A stretch of DNA of 64,000 bases from Paenibacillus zeirhizosphaerae. GTDB taxonomy: Bacteria > Bacillota > Bacilli > Paenibacillales > Paenibacillaceae. The first letter of the stretch is position 1. The number at the start of each line of letters is the position of its first letter. Below the pieces are notes generated by a model. That model was not told the origin of the DNA. It was given only the letters and a program-made list of their open reading frames with translations, and did no database searches. Location of the stretch: the NCBI RefSeq assembly GCF_030705605.1, contig NZ_JAPCKK010000016.1, forward strand, positions 914,072 to 978,071, written 5' to 3'. The position numbers and the translations under genes were made by a program. Positions 19,682 through 27,806 of the stretch are shown here, one piece after another.

Positions 19682-21016
19682 TCAGCCCGGATCTATAGAG
19701 TGCATAGTCATTACTCCTTTACATACCAGGTTGTTCTCCCTCAGGATTTCGATTTCCAGCCTACACACACGGCGGCTGATTTCCAGGATCGCCGGACGGA
19801 TCACCACAGCGTCCTCAATTTGGACGGGGCTGATAAAATAAGTGGTTATATTATCAAGCACATGGTCATTGCCTGTCACATCCTTCGCCGCACGGTAGGC
19901 CGCCTGGGTCATAATGTTGATCAGAACGCCTTCAGAGATCGTTCCAAGATGGGTAGCCATCTGTGGAATAATAAAGCCGCGGAACATCAGCTCTCCGTTC
20001 GAACCCCGCTCTTCCGCAAAACCATTCCAGATCAAATGGTCAAACGTCTCCCCAAGCTGCGGCTGCTTTTGCGCGTTACGCAAAGCCTCCAGCACCTCAC
20101 GCCTTGTAACAGCCGCGACCAGCTTGCGGCTGCGGTCCACGATAGGCAGATAATGAATGCCTTCCCACGTCATGATCTGGGCCGCCGAAGCCAGCGATGT
20201 CTGCTGGGACACCGTAACCGGATTGCGGATGACCACCTTATCAATCGTCTGCTCAGGCAGCAGGCCCTTCACATCAGGGCGGCTGACAATACCGACGAGA
20301 CGGTTCCATTCGTCCACGACCGCAAAACGATGCTCACCCGTAATCTGGACCAGCCGTTCGTATTCGGCTGCCGTGCTGCCTCCCTTTAGAGTGTGCAGCT
20401 TAGGTTTGTGGGCGGTAATATCCTCGATGAGCATAATTTTCTTCTTGATCAGCCGGTCGAAAATAGCCCTGTTGATCATGGAAGCAACTGTAAAAGTATC
20501 ATGACGAGAGGAGATGATTGGCAGATTCAGTTTGTCCGCCAACAGCTTGACTTCGCGCGTGGTTCCGAAGCCACCCGTGATTAATACACCTGCTCCCTGC
20601 TCAAGAGCGAGCGAATGCGCATTATCCCGGTTGCCCACAATGAGGAGGCTGCCCGGGTCTATGTAACGGGCCATCGCCTCTTCCCTCATGGCTCCGATCA
20701 CGTATTTATGCAGCGGCTGATCCAGCCCTTCGCTTCCCCCTAACACATGGCCTTCCACAATTTTGACCACATCGGCAAAGGTAAGCTGCTCAGACATGCC
20801 GCGCGGCCGTTTCTCTACACGTACAGTGCCAATCCGTTCCTTGGTAATGACAATTCCCAGGTTCTCCGCTTCCTTGACGGCCCGGTAAGCCGTACCTTCG
20901 CTCACCCCGGTCTCCCTTGCCAGCTTCCGCACAGATATTTTGGCCCCAATCTTGAGCTCCTCAATATGCCGCAGAAGCTGCTCATGCTTCGTTACCGTTT
21001 CATCATAACCCTCCAC
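19682..21016 (-). CDS. ytoI: YtoI family regulator: HTH, DRTGG, tandem CBS and hot-dog thioesterase domains
   Basis: Multidomain protein of 444 residues. It has an N-terminal GntR-like winged helix (ISVRKLARETGVSEGTAYRAVKEAENLG), a DRTGG domain (GNRDNAHSLALEQGAGVLITGG), two CBS domains (ending in GIVSRPDVKGLLP and LVAAVTRREVLEALR), and a C-terminal 4HBT/hot-dog domain (GELMFRGFIIPQMATHLGTISEG, NDHVLDNITTYFISPVQIED). The CBS pair probably senses an adenine nucleotide. The real function is unknown. The chosen start is GTG at 21016 behind a GGGGGTG site; a TTG eight codons earlier is also in frame. It is convergent with ytrI. Confidence 0.88.
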   Translation of the reverse strand: MEGYDETVTKHEQLLRHIEELKIGAKISVRKLARETGVSEGTAYRAVKEAENLGIVITKERIGTVRVEKRPRGMSEQLTFADVVKIVEGHVLGGSEGLDQPLHKYVIGAMREEAMARYIDPGSLLIVGNRDNAHSLALEQGAGVLITGGFGTTREVKLLADKLNLPIISSRHDTFTVASMINRAIFDRLIKKKIMLIEDITAHKPKLHTLKGGSTAAEYERLVQITGEHRFAVVDEWNRLVGIVSRPDVKGLLPEQTIDKVVIRNPVTVSQQTSLASAAQIMTWEGIHYLPIVDRSRKLVAAVTRREVLEALRNAQKQPQLGETFDHLIWNGFAEERGSNGELMFRGFIIPQMATHLGTISEGVLINIMTQAAYRAAKDVTGNDHVLDNITTYFISPVQIEDAVVIRPAILEISRRVCRLEIEILRENNLVCKGVMTMHSIDPG

Positions 21017-21122
21017 AACTGTTACACCCCCAACGGTCAAACTGTATTAATCTGTACCCATTATAGCAACATGACAGGACAGAAGTAAAATCTTAAAAAG
21101 GGGCTACGCACAAAGCAGCGGA

Positions 21123-21204
21123 GAGAACGAAGCAATTCCGGAAAAGCGGAGCGTTCGCCTTTGTCCCGAAGGGGCAACCGCGATTGGAGGAATGTTTCGT
21201 TCTC
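21123..21204. repeat. Imperfect inverted-repeat element (82 bp)
   Basis: The ends GAGAACGAAGCAATTCC and GGAATGTTTCGTTCTC are near-perfect inverted repeats (one substitution and one missing base). They enclose a GC-rich core containing further short dyads (GCGGAGCG, CCCGAAGGGG). The element lies between ytoI and ytpI and can fold into a long hairpin. It has no coding potential. I do not see another copy in this window. It resembles small intergenic repeats of Paenibacillaceae, but that needs a genome-wide comparison. Confidence 0.5.
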
Positions 21205-21269
21205 GGAGCGCCTCAGCACACAGAAAAAGAGAGCCCCCGGGTCAATGGACCTTTTGGGACTCCCACGCA

Positions 21270-21542
21270 TTATATGGATCTGCCTCGTTCTTTATCCAAC
21301 TGCAGTTGCCACTGCTGCAGCTTCGCCTTGCGAACTCTTTCCAGCGCTTGGCGCTTCTCATCATCTACCCCAAGCAGGAAATGAAGGTTTGCCCCGATGA
21401 CCATGAGCGCAAACAACACCCAGACGATCCCAAACCCGTTAACGAGGCCCAGGCCTCCGGTCAACGATATGCGCGGCAGCGCAATCAGGAGCATTGCCAA
21501 AGCAATCAGCACATACACACCATGTTTCCATCTCTTTTTCAT
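21270..21542 (-). CDS. ytpI: YtpI family membrane protein
   Basis: Small membrane protein of 90 residues with two or three hydrophobic helices (VYVLIALAMLLIALP; GIVWVLFALMVIGANLHFLLG) and a charged, probably cytoplasmic C-terminal helix (EKRQALERVRKAKLQQWQLQ). The position next to ytoI matches Bacillus YtpI. The function is unknown. The ATG follows AAGGAAGGGG. Confidence 0.75.
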   Translation of the reverse strand: MKKRWKHGVYVLIALAMLLIALPRISLTGGLGLVNGFGIVWVLFALMVIGANLHFLLGVDDEKRQALERVRKAKLQQWQLQLDKERGRSI

Positions 21543-21639
21543 ACTATACCGGTCCCCTTCCTTATTCCAATCAGGATGAGCCTGATCGCGAATCTATGTA
21601 TCTAGTCTATGAGGGAGGGGAGTCGAATATGAGACAAAC

Positions 21640-21984
21640 TTACATGGAAGATCCGTACAAATGCTGCATGCTGTCTGTAATAATTTTATTAACATCCTCA
21701 ATAATGATGCTCAGACGACGTTCCGCATCAAAGAGCCTGCGAATACTTAGATTCATGCTAAGCACTTCAAACAGCTTCTCCAGCTTCTCCATCTCTTCCT
21801 GATCTGGCATGTCGCCGCTCATCATACGCTGCTGCACTTCCATCTGCTTTTGCCGAAAATTATCCAGCATCCGCTTCGCTTCCGGTTCCGCATCAATCAG
21901 CTTCATGGCAGAAGTGATCTCCTCTACCTCAGGGCTTTCTTTCAGTGCCTTTGCCAAATCATGGGCTTTGTCATACACATTCAT
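21640..21984 (-). CDS. YlbF/YmcA family protein, YheA-like (UPF0342)
   Basis: All-helical cytoplasmic protein of 114 residues: NVYDKAHDLAKALKESPEVEE, a heptad-rich central helix (RMLDNFRQKQMEVQQRMM), and a C-terminal helix ending DVNKIITDSMQ. This is the pattern of the YlbF/YmcA/YheA superfamily. In B. subtilis yheA lies beside yheC and yheD, and here the gene is directly next to (divergent from) a YheC/YheD array. YheA is therefore the best match within the superfamily. Confidence 0.82.
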   Translation of the reverse strand: MNVYDKAHDLAKALKESPEVEEITSAMKLIDAEPEAKRMLDNFRQKQMEVQQRMMSGDMPDQEEMEKLEKLFEVLSMNLSIRRLFDAERRLSIIIEDVNKIITDSMQHLYGSSM

Positions 21985-22138
21985 GGTTTACATTCCTCCA
22001 AGTTTTTTTTATAAGAAAACCGTCTATCATCGTACTTTCACAGAAGGCAGACCGCATTTAGCGGAAGTTTTTCTTGCGATTTCAGGAAGCTTGTGCTTCG
22101 AGGATTATACTTTCTGAGATCTTAAACAAAGGCTAATC

Positions 22139-22166
22139 ACCAAGGGATATATGTCCTCATATGATG
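22139..22166 (+). promoter_or_regulatory. Possible sigma-K-like promoter of the YheC/YheD array
   Basis: AC (22139-22140), exactly 17 bp, then CATATGATG (22158-22166) is one base from the late mother-cell sigma-K pattern AC-N16/17-CATAnnnTA. It sits about 65 bp before the first gene. The motif is short, so chance occurrence is possible. Confidence 0.3.
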
Positions 22167-22237
22167 GAATACATGCAATGTACTGAAGCAGCCCCTGCCT
22201 CCCTCAGACATCGAAGTTGCAGCCCGGAAGGAGATCC

Positions 22238-23608
22238 ATGATGTCCAAAAAAAAGATAACGGTTCAGGTTATGGGATCGGGCATCTTGCAGGATGACGTC
22301 CTTATGGTTGGTGAAAAACTGCTCAAGCAATTGAAGCTTCAAACCGGGTACCCTGTTCAACTGGTATTCGGTGCATTCCGTCAGCAAATGACCGCGATCT
22401 CTGTACCTCGTTATGACGGAATTCGTCTCGGGAGCGGCATCGCGTACAGTATGGGAATCCTCTCAGACTGCGCGCTTCGCATGCAATATAACCCGAGGAG
22501 CCGGACACTCCGGCTGGGTCCACTGATCAGCGTCCTTATCAGCAGGGATTATCCCGGGCAATACGACAAGCCTTTTGGTAAGATCACACAATTTTGTCGT
22601 GAGCTGTCTGGCGCATGCGGTAAACAGGGCGCGTTTGTGTATTTCTTTACACCTGAGCATATTTCAGGAAATGCAAGCCGGGTCGAAGGCTGGGTATACA
22701 GCAATGGCTGGAGAAAGGCTACTCTACCTGCAGCCGATGTCGTCAATAACCGCCTGACCTCCCGTAAGCTTGAGAACAAACCTAGCGTACAGCATTTCAT
22801 GAAAGAAGTAAAATCCCGTTACGGCTCCCATGTGTTTAATGAAAAATTTCTCGATAAGCACGAGGTTTTTGATGCGTTAAAAGGCAGCAGCGCACTGCGG
22901 CGATATCTGCCCGAATCTCATCTGCTTGAAAACTTTGCGGTCTTTAAGCGGATGTGTGGCTTGTACAGCCAGGTATTTATCAAACCAGTGCGCGGCAGTC
23001 TGGGGAAAGGGATTATACGTATCAACAAAAATGCTGACGGTTCGTTCACAATGCTAACAACGACTACGGGCACGCCGCTCAAACAAACCTACCCCAACGT
23101 CACCAAGATGTTTGCCGGGTTGTCGGGCAAGATGCGATCCACCCGCTTCCAGATCCAGCAGGGGCTTACCTTGATTCATCACAACATGCGCCCCGTGGAC
23201 TTTCGCGCCCTGGTGCAAAAGAACAGCAGCGGCGCATGGAGTGTAACATCGGTCGTTGCCCGCATTGCAGGAGGCAGCCATTTTGTTTCCAATCTGGCCA
23301 GAGGCGGGACGCTCAGCACCGTGAAGGATGCGGTTGCCAAGACCACCCTTTCGGCCACCGCAAAAGCAAATGCCCCCAACAAGCTGAAGGCAGCGGCATT
23401 GCAAATCGCAGCAGGAATCGACCATACGATCCCCGCCCACTTTGGTGAATTAGGTATTGATTTGGCTATTGATTCTTCAGGAAGGATCTGGCTGATCGAA
23501 GTCAATTCCAAGCCGTCCAAAAATGATAACACCCCTCTCGGGGATGTAAAAACTCGCCCTTCCGTTCTGAGAATGCTGGAGTATTCCTGTCATTTGACCG
23601 GCTTTTAG
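22238..23608 (+). CDS. YheD-type (long) YheC/YheD family protein, copy 1
   Basis: ATP-grasp-fold protein of the spore-associated YheC/YheD family, 456 residues. An extra N-terminal domain (about residues 1-90) precedes the core, which begins at LRLGPLISVLISRD. Core marks are DVVNNR near 170, the ATP-binding loop FIKPVRGSLGKG near 247, VDFRALVQKN near 320, and the metal/catalytic segment GELGIDLAIDSSG with LIEVNSKPS near 421. These features suggest an active ATP-dependent ligase, but no substrate is known. The second ATG-like choice (22238) has AAGGAG at proper spacing. It is the first of five related genes read together. Confidence 0.9.
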   Translation: MMSKKKITVQVMGSGILQDDVLMVGEKLLKQLKLQTGYPVQLVFGAFRQQMTAISVPRYDGIRLGSGIAYSMGILSDCALRMQYNPRSRTLRLGPLISVLISRDYPGQYDKPFGKITQFCRELSGACGKQGAFVYFFTPEHISGNASRVEGWVYSNGWRKATLPAADVVNNRLTSRKLENKPSVQHFMKEVKSRYGSHVFNEKFLDKHEVFDALKGSSALRRYLPESHLLENFAVFKRMCGLYSQVFIKPVRGSLGKGIIRINKNADGSFTMLTTTTGTPLKQTYPNVTKMFAGLSGKMRSTRFQIQQGLTLIHHNMRPVDFRALVQKNSSGAWSVTSVVARIAGGSHFVSNLARGGTLSTVKDAVAKTTLSATAKANAPNKLKAAALQIAAGIDHTIPAHFGELGIDLAIDSSGRIWLIEVNSKPSKNDNTPLGDVKTRPSVLRMLEYSCHLTGF

Positions 23609-23666
23609 CTGTGCAGTCCGGTCTAGAGTTTCCGTATGATCGTCCGAGAATTAGGAGGCACCCCGT

Positions 23667-24839
23667 ATGCTGGCTTTACATGCTGTTTCCAAACCGATGC
23701 TGGGCGTGCTTGTCAGTACAGCCAAGGGCTCCGTCCCCCTATCGGAACTGAGCTTCTGCCGCAGATTGATCCAGATAGGCAGGCAGCTCGGTATACATGT
23801 TGCTGCATTCAATTCAGAAAGTATTCACCCGGAAGCAGGACGAATCGACGGCTTCGTGCATCATGACGGGGCTTGGCGCGCCTGCAGTTTTCCTCTGCCG
23901 GATATTATTTATAACCGCTGCTGTAATTATCGGGAAGGAAAGACAGCTCGGTCTCAGCTGCTGCGCATGGCATCCATACTTGAGTGTCCATGCACCTTCC
24001 TCTCTGGTGGTCTTCCAGGCAAATGGGGGGTTTACAGCTCGCTGAGAACCGATCCTCTGTTGTCCCCTTACCTGCCGCTGACCATGCTCTTCAACAAGGA
24101 TCGTCTTCGGAATCTGCTTTCCAGACAACAGGGTGTGTTTCTGAAACCGCAATCCGGCATGCAGGGAAAAGGAACACTTTGTCTGCAAGAGCACGCAGAT
24201 TCCGACGATTCCCCATTCTCACTCCAGGGACGGGATCACAGCAATCAGACATTTTTCCATACTTATTCCAATTTTAATGAAGCTTATGACTGGATTTCCG
24301 CGTTTATTCGGGAAAGGCCTTATATTATTCAACCGTTTCTGGATTTACACAGCTCCACAGGCCGCCCTTATGACGTTCGTGCTCTGGTGCAAAAGGACGG
24401 GACGGGAGAATGGAAATTGACCGGTACCGCCGTTCGTGAAGGTGAGCCAGGAAGCCTGACCTCCAACCTGCACGGCGGAGGCACAGCCCGGGAAGTTGCA
24501 GGTTATTTGCAGAATCAGTTCGGTACACAACCGTCACACAGCATTCTAAAGAAATTGAATCAACTGTCTATGTATATACCGCCAGTATTGGAGGCCAGGT
24601 ACGGCCGCCTCGGTGAGCTGGGTATAGATTTTGGCATTGATCGTTCAGGGCAATTGTGGATTCTGGAGATTAACTCCAAACCGGGGCGTGCTGTTTTTAC
24701 AGAAATCGGAGACCGATCAGGTGCCATTGCGGCTGCAGCCCGGCCGCTTCTGTATGCACGGTATCTAATGCGTCGGCATTGCCCGGCTGCGATCCATACT
24801 GGCACAATACGTCACTTTCCAAGTTTTCAGCTAAGCTGA
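23667..24839 (+). CDS. YheC-type (short) YheC/YheD family protein, copy 2
   Basis: 390-residue ATP-grasp-like protein lacking the long N-terminal domain: the core begins almost at once (KPMLGVLVSTAKG). It keeps DIIYNR near residue 75, FLKPQSGMQGKG near 158, YDVRALVQKDG near 230 and GELGIDFGIDRSG with LEINSKPG near 332. Two Cys residues follow DIIYNR. The ATG follows AGGAGG, 58 bp after copy 1. B. subtilis YheC has a similar length (about 363 residues). The function is unknown, with probable spore-coat association by family. Confidence 0.88.
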   Translation: MLALHAVSKPMLGVLVSTAKGSVPLSELSFCRRLIQIGRQLGIHVAAFNSESIHPEAGRIDGFVHHDGAWRACSFPLPDIIYNRCCNYREGKTARSQLLRMASILECPCTFLSGGLPGKWGVYSSLRTDPLLSPYLPLTMLFNKDRLRNLLSRQQGVFLKPQSGMQGKGTLCLQEHADSDDSPFSLQGRDHSNQTFFHTYSNFNEAYDWISAFIRERPYIIQPFLDLHSSTGRPYDVRALVQKDGTGEWKLTGTAVREGEPGSLTSNLHGGGTAREVAGYLQNQFGTQPSHSILKKLNQLSMYIPPVLEARYGRLGELGIDFGIDRSGQLWILEINSKPGRAVFTEIGDRSGAIAAAARPLLYARYLMRRHCPAAIHTGTIRHFPSFQLS

Positions 24840-24896
24840 CCCGGACGGCGTCCATGGCCACAGTTTCACGCCCGACCGGGATAGGAGGATAAATAC

Positions 24897-26267
24897 ATGA
24901 GGTTGACCCCTTGTAACGTTCATTTCACGACACAGACCGATCGAGTCGTTTATGTCTCCAGCGCGCTGTACAAAAATTTAAACCTTTCGAGAAACAAGTC
25001 GATTCAGCTCAGACTCGGGAAAGGCCGGATTCCGACAGCCGTAAAGCCGATTAAAAAAGCGGGACGGCATGTATATCTGACTTCCGGAGTACGCAATGCC
25101 ATAAAAATCCCGAAATCAGGAAGCGTATTATTGAAAAATGAAGACGGTGTTGTGCAGTTGGGACCCTTGATCGGGGTGCTGTCCGATGCGCCTGGCTCCG
25201 CTGCCAATCCCTTCGGATCACGAACCGGGTTCATTAAACAGCTTCTGAGAGAAGGAAGCAAGCATGGCTATATTTTTGCTTTTACGCCGAAGGACATTAA
25301 CTGGCAGACGGAGAAGGTGACGGGTTATTTTCTGACAGATAAGGGAACATTCACACGTAAATCGGTCCCTCTTCCTGATGTCGTATATAATCGCCTCCCA
25401 AGCAGAAGATTTGATTTCTCCCCTTCCACCAACCAGCTTCGGGAACGCTTCATACGCCGGAAAATCCCATTTTTCAATTGGAGCTTCTTCAACAAATCTG
25501 ACATTTACCGCATGCTTGAGAGGGATTCGCAGGCCGCTCGCTATGTTCCGGAATACCATGTGAATCCGGGAAGGGAGCTGATGCAGGAAATGCTGGAACG
25601 GCATCAGGTTGTTTACTACAAACCGAGCGCCGGCAGTCTTGGTCAAGGTATTTTCCGTCTTTCCATGCTTCCCCAGCGCGGTTATTTCGCCCGCTTCCGC
25701 AAAAATAAAAGCAATGTCCTGCTGCGATTTTCGTCGTTTAATGCTTTATACAGAATGCTTCAATCGAAACTGGGAGGGTCCATGCGCGGATATGTCGTTC
25801 AGCAGGGCATCCGCCTGATTGAAATAGACAGTTGTCCGATCGATTTCCGGTTCCACATGCACAAGAACGGCTCCAACAAATGGGTTGTTGTTGGCATCGG
25901 AGCCAAAAAAGCAGGCAGGGGCAGTGTTACCACTCATATTAAAAATGGCGGCTCTCTCCTCACACCTGAGCGGGCCCTCTCCCGTTCCTTCGGAGACCGC
26001 TCAGGAGAGGTACTCGAAAAAGCCAAAAAGGCGGCCATCTCGTTAGCCGAAGCTATTGAACGCCAGCATTCCCATCTGCTCGGGGAGATTGGCTTCGACC
26101 TAGGCATTGATCAAGCAGAGAAAATATGGATGTTTGAAGCGAACTCCAAGCCTGGACGCTCCATCTTCCAACATCCTTCGCTTCGTGCGGAAGGTAAGGC
26201 CTCTGTCGAGCATATTCTTGATCACTGTCTCTATCTCAGTAAGTTCCGCAGGAGGGAGGAATCGTGA
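24897..26267 (+). CDS. YheD-type (long) YheC/YheD family protein, copy 3
   Basis: 456 residues, the same length as copy 1, with a lysine-rich N-terminal domain (about residues 1-90) before the core at VQLGPLIGVLSDAP. It retains DVVYNR, YYKPSAGSLGQG near 240, IDFRFHMHKNG, and GEIGFDLGIDQ with FEANSKPG near 412. In the ATP loop the usual GKG is GQG. The ATG follows ATAGGAGG. Its stop codon overlaps the start of copy 4, implying coupled translation. Confidence 0.9.
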   Translation: MRLTPCNVHFTTQTDRVVYVSSALYKNLNLSRNKSIQLRLGKGRIPTAVKPIKKAGRHVYLTSGVRNAIKIPKSGSVLLKNEDGVVQLGPLIGVLSDAPGSAANPFGSRTGFIKQLLREGSKHGYIFAFTPKDINWQTEKVTGYFLTDKGTFTRKSVPLPDVVYNRLPSRRFDFSPSTNQLRERFIRRKIPFFNWSFFNKSDIYRMLERDSQAARYVPEYHVNPGRELMQEMLERHQVVYYKPSAGSLGQGIFRLSMLPQRGYFARFRKNKSNVLLRFSSFNALYRMLQSKLGGSMRGYVVQQGIRLIEIDSCPIDFRFHMHKNGSNKWVVVGIGAKKAGRGSVTTHIKNGGSLLTPERALSRSFGDRSGEVLEKAKKAAISLAEAIERQHSHLLGEIGFDLGIDQAEKIWMFEANSKPGRSIFQHPSLRAEGKASVEHILDHCLYLSKFRRREES

Positions 26268-27373
26268 ACAGCAGAAAACTGGATAAACCGATTGTCGCTA
26301 TTCTGACCATGCATGATAACAAGCGCATGTTCCGGGGAAATAAAGACAATTTCCAGGAGATCTGGGAAACCGGATCGCGCATGGGACATCTGGTCTACGT
26401 CGTTACGGTCAAAGATCTTGACACGGGAAAATATTCCGTGAAAGGCTACAGCTACAACAGGACTACAAAGCAGTGGGAGCCGGGGTACTTTCCCCGTCCC
26501 CAGGTTGTCTACAACCGGATTCCCGACAGGCTTGATGAGCATAAACCCTCGGTACGCAGCCGTATCGAGGAGCTACAGCGGGCCAAGGATATCGCTTTAT
26601 ACAATCCTGGCTTCTTCAATAAATGGACTCTGTTTCAAGCGCTTCGGACTTCTCCCAAAACGCGGGGTCTGGTTCCAGCCACCAAAAGGCTTCAAAGCTC
26701 CGGGGTACTCATGAAAATGCTGCAATCCTATCCCAACCTTTACCTCAAGCCCGAAAGCGGAAAGGCGGGCAAAGGCATCATGACGGTGAATTTTAGCAGA
26801 AAAAATCCCATGCCCTATCGGCTGAAAATTCAGAATGCGCGCAAAAGCACCGTTTACACAACAGCAAATTTCAACAATCTGTGGTCACGAATTCAGCGCA
26901 AAATCGGCAGCACTCCATATATTGTTCAGCAGGGTATTGAACTGGCCACCAGCCGCAACCGTCCATTTGACCTGAGAGTATTGGCTCAAAAAAACCGGAG
27001 AGGCCTTTGGCGGGTTACCGGAATCGGAGCGCGGCTGGCCGGCAGCCGCAGCATTACGACTCACGTTCCGCGCGGCGGCAGTATTGAGGATCCGCAAAAG
27101 CTGCTGACCCATATCTTCGGTACGGAGATGAGCACCGCGCACCTGCAGCGTGTCCAAGGAGCCGCACTGCAGATTGCACGGCAGGTTGAAATTAGTGCCA
27201 ACGGTATTATAGGGGAAATGTCGATGGACCTCGGAGTTGACCGTTCCGGCAACCTATGGTTCTTCGAAGCAAACGCCAAACCGATGAAGTTCGACGAACC
27301 TGACATCCGGAAGAAATCTCTGGAGCGGATTTTTTATTACAGCTCATATTTGGCCGAACAGCAAAAGTATTAA
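26264..27373 (+). CDS. YheC-type (short) YheC/YheD family protein, copy 4
   Basis: 369 residues, starting at GTG within the GTGA overlap with copy 3 and behind GAGGGAGG. The core begins KPIVAILTMHDNKR. Conserved marks are QVVYNRIPDR, NKWTLFQAL, YLKPESGKAGKG near 159, FDLRVLAQKN and GEMSMDLGVDRSG with FEANAKP near 333. Its pairing with copy 3 repeats the long-short order of copies 1 and 2. Confidence 0.9.
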   Translation: MNSRKLDKPIVAILTMHDNKRMFRGNKDNFQEIWETGSRMGHLVYVVTVKDLDTGKYSVKGYSYNRTTKQWEPGYFPRPQVVYNRIPDRLDEHKPSVRSRIEELQRAKDIALYNPGFFNKWTLFQALRTSPKTRGLVPATKRLQSSGVLMKMLQSYPNLYLKPESGKAGKGIMTVNFSRKNPMPYRLKIQNARKSTVYTTANFNNLWSRIQRKIGSTPYIVQQGIELATSRNRPFDLRVLAQKNRRGLWRVTGIGARLAGSRSITTHVPRGGSIEDPQKLLTHIFGTEMSTAHLQRVQGAALQIARQVEISANGIIGEMSMDLGVDRSGNLWFFEANAKPMKFDEPDIRKKSLERIFYYSSYLAEQQKY

Positions 27374-27392
27374 AGCCGGGAGGTGATCACGC

Positions 27393-27806
27393 TTGATACA
27401 CGTCGTTTCTATCTTAAGCTATCCCCCGGATAAATGGCCTTTGTTCAGGCGTAAACTGCTGTACATGGCATATAGCTGCAGCGATACTCTTTCGCACCGC
27501 AATCAAATAAAAGAAATCCTGCTTCTCACAACCGAGCAGCTCCGCCAGCCCGGCTCAGCTCTCGTCTGTGGGTATGTCCGCACTGAGCTGGGACCGGAAT
27601 TAGCCGGTTTCAGCCTGATGTTGGGGTACGGCACCCGGGCATCCATTGTGGCAGTTAGGCCGGTATACCGGGAACACCGACTGGGTGCCCGCCTTTTTCG
27701 TGCTGTCCTCAAGCAATCAAGCGGAAAACTCGAAGAGCCGGTTAGCCATAACCATACAAAATACAGTGTCAAGGCAGGTGAAGCGTTATGCAGCAGCCTG
27801 TCTTAG
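27393..27806 (+). CDS. Small GNAT-like acetyltransferase in the YheC/YheD array
   Basis: 137-residue protein. The segment SIVAVRPVYREHRLGARLFR fits the acetyl-CoA pyrophosphate-binding motif A of GNAT enzymes (R-x-x-G-x-A/G preceded by a beta strand). The preceding PELAGFSLMLGYG fits the GNAT beta-2/beta-3 hairpin. It is shorter than most GNATs (about 150-170 residues) and its tail after motif A is not typical, so activity is uncertain. The TTG start follows GGGAGGTGA, and its 3' end overlaps copy 5 by 19 bp, placing it firmly in the array. Confidence 0.7.
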   Translation: MIHVVSILSYPPDKWPLFRRKLLYMAYSCSDTLSHRNQIKEILLLTTEQLRQPGSALVCGYVRTELGPELAGFSLMLGYGTRASIVAVRPVYREHRLGARLFRAVLKQSSGKLEEPVSHNHTKYSVKAGEALCSSLS

